Assembly: GCF_003001995.1 (NCBI RefSeq)
Contig: NZ_PVNB01000004.1
Span: 149,903-213,902 of the forward strand
Direction of reading: 5' to 3'
DNA: 64,000 bases
Source: Orenia metallireducens
Lineage (GTDB): Bacteria > Bacillota > Halanaerobiia > Halobacteroidales > Halobacteroidaceae
In this document: positions 59,541 to 64,000 of the stretch, one piece after another
Layout: the number at the start of each line of letters is the position of its first letter
How positions within the stretch are numbered: position 1 is the stretch's first letter
Notes under the pieces: generated by a model
The model's database searches: none
Told to the model about the DNA's origin: nothing
Seen by the model: the letters and a program-made list of their open reading frames with translations, nothing else
Translations under genes and position numbers: made by a program

Positions 59541-60191
59541 ATGGACTTACTTGCTATATTTATCTTGGCCTTGGCAGTTAGTCTTGATGGGTTTATTGTA
59601 GGGATTACCTATGGGTTGAAGAAGATAAAGATTGGTCTTTTACCGATACTTATTATCAGTCTTGCTTCAGGAATGACAGTTTTAGCATCTATGACCTTGG
59701 GAAGATTATTAGCCAGCTTTCTTTCTTCAAGTGGTGCTGAGAAGATAGGTGGTATTTTACTAATTTTTATTGGAATCTGGTTATTATACCAATCGATCGT
59801 AGAATTTTTACATACAAATGACAATAAAGATAATAATGAAGATAATCCAAAGGAGATATTTACCTTTAAGATTGATTCTCTTGGCTTAATTATTAATATT
59901 TTAAAGGAGCCTGTTAAGGCTGACTTTGACTATTCTGGGGCTATTAATAATAGAGAAGCCTTATTTCTTGGGATAGCTTTAGCTTTAGATGCTTTTGGTG
60001 CTGGATTTGCAGCAGCAATGACAGGATATGATTCCTTTGTAACTGCTATTTCAGTCAGTTCATTTAATTTCATATTATTAACTGCTGGAATTTATTTAGG
60101 AAAGCAGATTCAATCTACAGTATTAGGTGATAAGATAAGGCTGTTGCCAGGAATTATTTTAATCTTATTGGGGTTATCTAAACTATTTTGA
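59541..60191 (+). CDS. YtaF-like sporulation membrane protein (MntP-related)
   Basis: 216 residues from ATG 59541, which follows GGAGGGG; the frame is open further upstream to 59502 without a site. Six helices in two repeats: LALAVSLDGFIVGITYGLKK and GIALALDAFGAGFAAAMTGY, each with the Asp typical of MntP/YtaF. A charged loop (DNKDNNEDNPKE) separates them. YtaF is a sporulation-associated membrane protein of unknown role; the fold is that of manganese exporters. It lies between the ABC-F gene and coaE, as ytaF and coaE are neighbours in other spore formers. Confidence 0.82.
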   Translation: MDLLAIFILALAVSLDGFIVGITYGLKKIKIGLLPILIISLASGMTVLASMTLGRLLASFLSSSGAEKIGGILLIFIGIWLLYQSIVEFLHTNDNKDNNEDNPKEIFTFKIDSLGLIINILKEPVKADFDYSGAINNREALFLGIALALDAFGAGFAAAMTGYDSFVTAISVSSFNFILLTAGIYLGKQIQSTVLGDKIRLLPGIILILLGLSKLF

Positions 60192-60204
60192 TTTTTTTAA
60201 TGAT

Positions 60205-60270
60205 AATTATTTAGTATCAGTATCAGTATTTAGGGTTACCTTTAATTGATACTGATTACTGGTACTTTTA
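60205..60270. repeat. Hairpin repeat with CAGTAT words
   Basis: TTTAGTATCAGTATCAGTAT then TTAGGGTTACC pairs with TTTAATTGATACTGATTACT then GGTACTTTTAA. The tandem word is AGTATC. It lies between ytaF and coaE. Confidence 0.6.
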
Positions 60271-60290
60271 ATTAAAGAGGGGTGATAAAA

Positions 60291-60875
60291 TTGAAGGTAG
60301 GTTTAACTGGAGGAATAGCAAGCGGTAAAAGCACTGTCTCTAAGTATTTAAAAGAGTTAGGTGCTCTAATAATAGATGCTGATAAGATTGCCCATTCTTT
60401 GATGAAACCTGAAAAGAAGTTATGGCAGAGGGTAGTTGAAGAGTTTGGTGAAAAGATACTACTTGATAATAATACTATAGATAGAAAGAAGCTAGGAGAG
60501 ATTATCTTCAATAATTCTAAGGCCAAAGCAAGGCTAGATGAGATTACCCACCCTATTATTATTGCTAAGATAGAAGAAGAGATGGAGCAACTTAGCCAAG
60601 AGAATGATATACTAATAGTAGATGTACCATTATTGATAGAAGCAGATATGATAGATCTTTTTGATGAGATTTGGTTAGTATATGTGGACCAAAATGTACA
60701 GGTTCAGAGATTAATGGATAGAGATAAGATAGATTATCAAAAAGCAATTTCCAAAATCAACTCTCAAATGCCTTTAGAGGAGAAGAAAAGATATGCTGAT
60801 AGGATTATCAGTAATAATGGTACAGAAGAAGAGTTGAAGGCTGAAGTAATGAGAGTATGGCAAAAGATAAGTTAG
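60291..60875 (+). CDS. coaE: Dephospho-CoA kinase
   Basis: 194 residues from TTG 60291, nine bases after GAGGGG; the GTG at 60282 touches that site. The P-loop is KVGLTGGIASGKSTVSKYLK, with LGALIIDADKIAHSLMKPEK, ITHPIIIAKIEEEM and DVPLLIEADMIDLFDEIWLV as further CoaE motifs. It phosphorylates the ribose 3' hydroxyl of dephospho-CoA, the last step of CoA synthesis. Length is normal. The downstream lytic transglycosylase is probably in the same transcript. Confidence 0.93.
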   Translation: MKVGLTGGIASGKSTVSKYLKELGALIIDADKIAHSLMKPEKKLWQRVVEEFGEKILLDNNTIDRKKLGEIIFNNSKAKARLDEITHPIIIAKIEEEMEQLSQENDILIVDVPLLIEADMIDLFDEIWLVYVDQNVQVQRLMDRDKIDYQKAISKINSQMPLEEKKRYADRIISNNGTEEELKAEVMRVWQKIS

Positions 60876-60941
60876 AGCCTGTCTGAGTTTAAATAAAGCT
60901 CTTAAGCTCAAGCTAATACTTAATTTTTAGGAGTGTTAATT

Positions 60942-61496
60942 TTGATAATCAGATTAAAGCGAGTCTTTTTAGTTCTTTTAATTATATGTATTTTCAGTTT
61001 ATTTTTTATCAATCACAAAGCTATTTTAAAGATTGTATATCCCCTTAAACATGAAGAGATAATTTTAAATGAGGCCAGTAAATATTATTTAGACCCTTAT
61101 ATTATAATGGCAATTATCTATGTTGAGAGTAAATTTAAGCCTGAGGCCACCTCTAATAAAGGGGCTAGAGGGTTGATGCAGATTATGCCTGCTACGGGCA
61201 CTTGGATTGCCACTATGATAAATGATAGTAGCTTCTGTGAAGATGACTTATATAATCCTGAAATAAATATTAGATATGGAGCTTGGTATTTGGCTCAATT
61301 AAAGAAGAAGTTTGATGATAATATGTTGGTGGTATTGGCTGCTTATAATGGGGGAGAAGGAAATGTAGATAGATGGCTAAAGGAGAATAAATGGGATGGT
61401 AGCTGGCAGGGTAGTGATAAGATTCCCTTTGCAGAGACGAGAAGTTATATAGCTAAAGTTACTAAGGTGTATTCTAAATATAAGTATCTATATTAA
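60942..61496 (+). CDS. Membrane-anchored lytic transglycosylase (SLT family)
   Basis: 184 residues from TTG 60942, eight bases after TAGGAG. An N-terminal anchor (RVFLVLLIICIFSLFFI) is followed by the goose-lysozyme/SLT domain: IMAIIYVESKFKPEATSNKG with catalytic Glu, ARGLMQIMPATGTWIATMIN, NIRYGAWYLAQLKKKF and VLAAYNGGEGNVDRWL. It cleaves peptidoglycan glycan strands outside the membrane. The coaE-slt order is common in spore-forming anaerobes. A terminator follows. Confidence 0.9.
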   Translation: MIIRLKRVFLVLLIICIFSLFFINHKAILKIVYPLKHEEIILNEASKYYLDPYIIMAIIYVESKFKPEATSNKGARGLMQIMPATGTWIATMINDSSFCEDDLYNPEINIRYGAWYLAQLKKKFDDNMLVVLAAYNGGEGNVDRWLKENKWDGSWQGSDKIPFAETRSYIAKVTKVYSKYKYLY

Positions 61497-61545
61497 GATT
61501 AAGTAAATTTAAGATATAAATTTACTTAATCTTAATTTTGTTCTT
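61494..61545 (+). terminator. Probable terminator after the transglycosylase gene
   Basis: AAGATTAAGTAAATTTA and TAAATTTACTTAATCTT pair almost perfectly around AGATA, and AATTTTG follows. The T tail is weak but the stem is long. Confidence 0.65.
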
Positions 61546-61974
61546 CAGCTAATTTTGATGATTTGACAAAGAATTAAAAAAAATATATAATTATATTGTT
61601 GTAGTTATATAATGATACATGTGTCCTTATTGTGAGGGGGGTGGAGTCTTTTTTTGTTTTATGGGGTTACTTAATTAAGTATGTAATGACTCGAGTATAT
61701 ACTTATCCTGCTAAGGTAATTGTTATGGTAGATAAAGAATCTATGGTGATTAATCTTTTATTTAAGTGATTCTAGCTATAATTTCATAATTTATCTATAT
61801 TCAAATCAAAAATTTAAATACAATCAATTAATAAAATGTAGATGGAGTTAAAGAGAGATTTTTAAAAACTCCAATATTACATTTTTTTCATTGTAAGGTA
61901 AGAATCTGATTTTATTCTATATTGTAATTAATTTATTAAAGACATGTTATTTAGTAGAGAGGTGGTAAAAAAAG
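61546..61974. other. Intergenic region before the peptide-transporter genes
   Basis: No complete gene. TATAAT at 61608-61613 could be a -10 box. GTGAGGGGGGTGGAG near 61632-61646 followed by TCTTTTTTTG is purine-rich, like a ribosome binding site, but only a few codons follow. GAGAGGTGG before 61975 serves the permease gene. Confidence 0.4.
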
Positions 61975-62898
61975 ATGCTAACCTATATTTTACGGAAGAG
62001 TTTGATGTCCATTCCGATTTTAATTGGACTTGCAACAATAGTCTTCCTACTTAACTTTGTTTTTGTTCCAGGAGATCCTGTAAGAATAGCGATGGGACAG
62101 CATGCTGATCCAGATACTATTGAAATGATTAGAGAAGAGATGGGGCTAAATGATCCCTTGTATATGCAGTATATTAGTTTTATTGGAAGGCTTTTCAAAG
62201 GTGACTTAGGCAAATCATTTACAGCCAAAAGACCAGTAGCAGAGATGATAGCAGAACGTTTTCCAGCTACAGCCCAGTTAGCTTTAGGGGCTATGGTTAT
62301 TTCAATTATCTTAGGAGTGAGTGCGGGAATTATATCGGCTGTTAAGCCATATTCTATTTGGGATTATTTATTTATGACCTTAGCTATGGTTGGAGTCTCA
62401 ATGCCCGTTTATTGGTTAGGGCTGATCTTAATTTGGGTAGTAGCACTGAATATGGACTTACTACCAGTAGGGGGTTATGGAAGCTGGCAACATCTAATCT
62501 TACCGGCTTTTGCCTTAGGAAGTAGACAAGCTGCTCGGATTGCCAGAATGACCCGTTCTAGTATGTTAGAGGTTATCGGTAAAGATTACATCAAGACAGC
62601 TAGAGCAAAAGGTCTAACTGAAAAGGTAGTAGTTATCAAGCATGGCTTGAGAAATGCCTTGATTCCTGTTATTACCGTTATTGGGACTCAACTAGGATAT
62701 TTATTAGGTGGTACTGTTATTACTGAAAGGGTATTCTCATGGCCAGGTGTAGGTAGAATGGCTGTAGATGCTGTTATGAAGAGGGATTTTCCTTTAATTC
62801 AAGGTACAGTATTATTCTTAGCAGCTATCTTTATCGTGGTTAATTTGTTGGTTGACTTAAGCTATGGTGTATTAGATCCTAGAATTAGATTCGATTAA
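61975..62898 (+). CDS. Peptide ABC transporter permease, DppB/OppB type
   Basis: 307 residues with six membrane helices. It starts MLTYILRKSLMSIPILIGLA, has the family insert GDPVRIAMGQHADPDTIEMI, and the EAA-loop ARAKGLTEKVVVIKHGLRNA that contacts the ATPase. It pairs with the next permease to form the channel for di- or oligopeptides (or nickel/oligosaccharides in some relatives). AGAGAGGTGG precedes the ATG. The binding protein and ATPase genes are not in the window; they probably lie beyond the right edge. Confidence 0.9.
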   Translation: MLTYILRKSLMSIPILIGLATIVFLLNFVFVPGDPVRIAMGQHADPDTIEMIREEMGLNDPLYMQYISFIGRLFKGDLGKSFTAKRPVAEMIAERFPATAQLALGAMVISIILGVSAGIISAVKPYSIWDYLFMTLAMVGVSMPVYWLGLILIWVVALNMDLLPVGGYGSWQHLILPAFALGSRQAARIARMTRSSMLEVIGKDYIKTARAKGLTEKVVVIKHGLRNALIPVITVIGTQLGYLLGGTVITERVFSWPGVGRMAVDAVMKRDFPLIQGTVLFLAAIFIVVNLLVDLSYGVLDPRIRFD

Positions 62899-62981
62899 TA
62901 TATTGCAAATTTTAAGGGGTTAGAATTAGATGAGATAGTCAGTTGTTTTTAAGTTATCAAATAACTTATATAAGTTATGTA

Positions 62982-63008
62982 CAGTCCCAATATCAAGCAG
63001 GGACTGTA
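62982..63008 (+). terminator. Stem-loop between the permease genes
   Basis: ACAGTCCC and GGGACTGT pair around an 11-base loop in the 142-base gap. No T run follows, so it is more likely an RNA-processing or stability element than a terminator. Confidence 0.45.
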
Positions 63009-63040
63009 TTGGTATGAAGTAGAAAAAGGAGGTTGAACTC

Positions 63041-63958
63041 ATGGAAGCGCAAGTAGAGATTAAGGATAATATAAAGGCTTCTAGTGAAGAAGTTCATAGT
63101 CCATGGCGTGATGCATGGAGAAGATTGAAAAAGAATAAAATAGCTATGGTCGGTTTATATGTGACAATAGCTTTGATATTAGTAGCGGTATTTGCTCGTT
63201 GGATTGCTCCCTATGACCCTTACTTCTCTCCAGTAATGGAGGAAGGAAAGATAGAATTATCGATGCAAGGTCCAAGCTTAGAGCATCCTTTTGGAACAGA
63301 TAAATTAGGTCGTGATATTTTTAGTAGAATTATTTATGGTGCCCAGATTTCCTTGACTGTTGGATTTATTACTCAAGCAATTGCTATAGTAATTGGAATT
63401 GTCTTAGGAGCATTGGCTGGCTATTATAGTGGATTGGTAGATGATATTATTTCTTATTTAATTAATGTGTTCTTAGCTTTTCCCTTTATGTTATTTGCTA
63501 TTGCCATTATGGCAGTCTTTCAAGATCCAGGTATCGAAAAGATATTCGTGGCTTTAGGATTAATCAGTTGGCCAGGTCTGGCTCGTATCGTTAGAGGACA
63601 AGTTATGGCTTTAAAGGAAGAAGAGTATGTCGAGGCAGCTAAGTCTTTAGGTGCTAATGACTTTAGAATAATCTTTAAGCATGTTATTCCAAATACCTTA
63701 GCACCAATTATTGTTACAGTAACTTTGGGTGTAGCTAGTGCGATTTTAGCTGAGGCAGGATTGAGCTTCTTAGGTTTAGGTGCTCAGCCACCGACTCCAA
63801 GTTGGGGATTAATGTTAAGTACTGGTAAAGAATATTTAAGAAGCTATCCAAGGATGATGATGTTTCCAGGAGCTGCAATTATGATTACAGTATTGGCATT
63901 TAATATATTTGGTGATGGATTAAGAGATGCTTTAGATCCGAAAATGAAGGATAAATAA
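63041..63958 (+). CDS. Peptide ABC transporter permease, DppC/OppC type
   Basis: 305 residues. The N-terminal cytoplasmic segment SPWRDAWRRLKKNKIAMVGL is typical of DppC/OppC, followed by six helices, EHPFGTDKLGRDIFSRIIYG and the EAA loop AAKSLGANDFRIIFKHVIPN. It ends GDGLRDALDPKMKDK. AAAGGAGG precedes the ATG. Together with the DppB-type subunit it forms the membrane channel. The stop is 43 bases before the window ends and a short-word repeat begins there. Confidence 0.9.
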   Translation: MEAQVEIKDNIKASSEEVHSPWRDAWRRLKKNKIAMVGLYVTIALILVAVFARWIAPYDPYFSPVMEEGKIELSMQGPSLEHPFGTDKLGRDIFSRIIYGAQISLTVGFITQAIAIVIGIVLGALAGYYSGLVDDIISYLINVFLAFPFMLFAIAIMAVFQDPGIEKIFVALGLISWPGLARIVRGQVMALKEEEYVEAAKSLGANDFRIIFKHVIPNTLAPIIVTVTLGVASAILAEAGLSFLGLGAQPPTPSWGLMLSTGKEYLRSYPRMMMFPGAAIMITVLAFNIFGDGLRDALDPKMKDK

Positions 63959-63959
63959 A

Positions 63960-64000
63960 TTAGTCGCTAGCTATTGGCTATTAGCTACTAGCTTAAAGAT
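63960..64000. repeat. Start of a hairpin repeat with AGCTATT words (cut by window edge)
   Basis: TTAGTCGCTAGCTATTGGCT then ATTAGCTACTAGCTTA has the tandem-word look of the dispersed hairpins (TAGCTATTGGC, TAGCTAC). The matching right arm would lie outside the window. Confidence 0.45.

Noticed and set aside
62982..63008. Considered as a riboswitch or true terminator between the permease genes
   Set aside because: Short simple stem without T run or recognisable aptamer; kept only as a low-confidence stem-loop.

Overview
The window reads as a low-GC, spore-forming, anaerobic member of the Firmicutes lineage. Several things point to a halophilic fermenter of the Halanaerobiales/Halobacteroidaceae type (Orenia-like); that placement is inference, since no rRNA or other marker is present. 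The evidence is a complete spore-germinant receptor operon (GerA-GerB-GerC), a SpoVAC/VAD/VAEb operon, a YtaF-like sporulation protein, a multi-subunit Mrp Na+/H+ antiporter, an S-layer-homology protein and heavy investment in alpha-glucan breakdown.

Layout. 1-2517: two PHP-domain phosphoesterases, a YjbQ protein and a 22-residue membrane peptide. 2570-15253: a starch/maltodextrin region with a TrmB-type regulator (promoter plus a perfect 36-bp palindromic operator), a LacI-type regulator (GTAAACGTTTAC-like sites on both sides), an intracellular CBM34-type amylase, two lipoprotein alpha-amylases, an exported amidohydrolase, two nucleotidyltransferase-fold proteins, a PfkB sugar kinase and a small kinase-fold protein. 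15705-19815: an ankyrin protein and a fragment of its paralogue. The fragment lies between an IS605/IS1341-type element (small ribbon-helix-helix gene plus tnpB) and the left end of another such element; a third, tnpB-less element lies at 22434-22847. 20042-27853: a partner-switching signalling set (three-PAS histidine kinase, STAS protein, HATPase anti-sigma-type kinase, receiver-PP2C phosphatase, one broken STAS gene) with a GlgX debranching enzyme inside it. 28151-32031: gerA-gerB-gerC, followed by a frameshifted DUF1232 gene. 32658-34940: an HD hydrolase and a class V aminotransferase. 35405-38616: DUF1657 / DUF421-DUF1657 (2Duf-like) / spoVAC / spoVAD / spoVAEb / DUF1657, the same order as the mobile spoVA2mob heat-resistance operon. 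39069-41177: ahpC-ahpF. 42077-47634: an eight-gene Mrp antiporter operon on the minus strand between an intact tRNA-Leu(CAA) and a decayed copy of that tRNA's 3' half, so probably an old tRNA-borne island. 48427-49623: an SLH protein. 50289-61496: housekeeping genes (polA, tldD-tldE, small zinc-ribbon protein, YbgC thioesterase, mutM, ABC-F ATPase, ytaF, coaE, lytic transglycosylase). 61975-63958: two permeases of a dipeptide/oligopeptide ABC transporter that continues past the window.

The intergenic spaces carry many long imperfect hairpins. In one family the arms are built of short (about 7-bp) tandem words that differ from copy to copy but always pair within a copy, often ending in GCGACACTTT / AAAGTGTCGCAATAT. 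A second family has CCACAGATTAACACAGAT-type arms. Many start codons lie 6-9 bases after the Shine-Dalgarno sequence while an apparent earlier ATG/GTG touches it; in those cases the later start was chosen.
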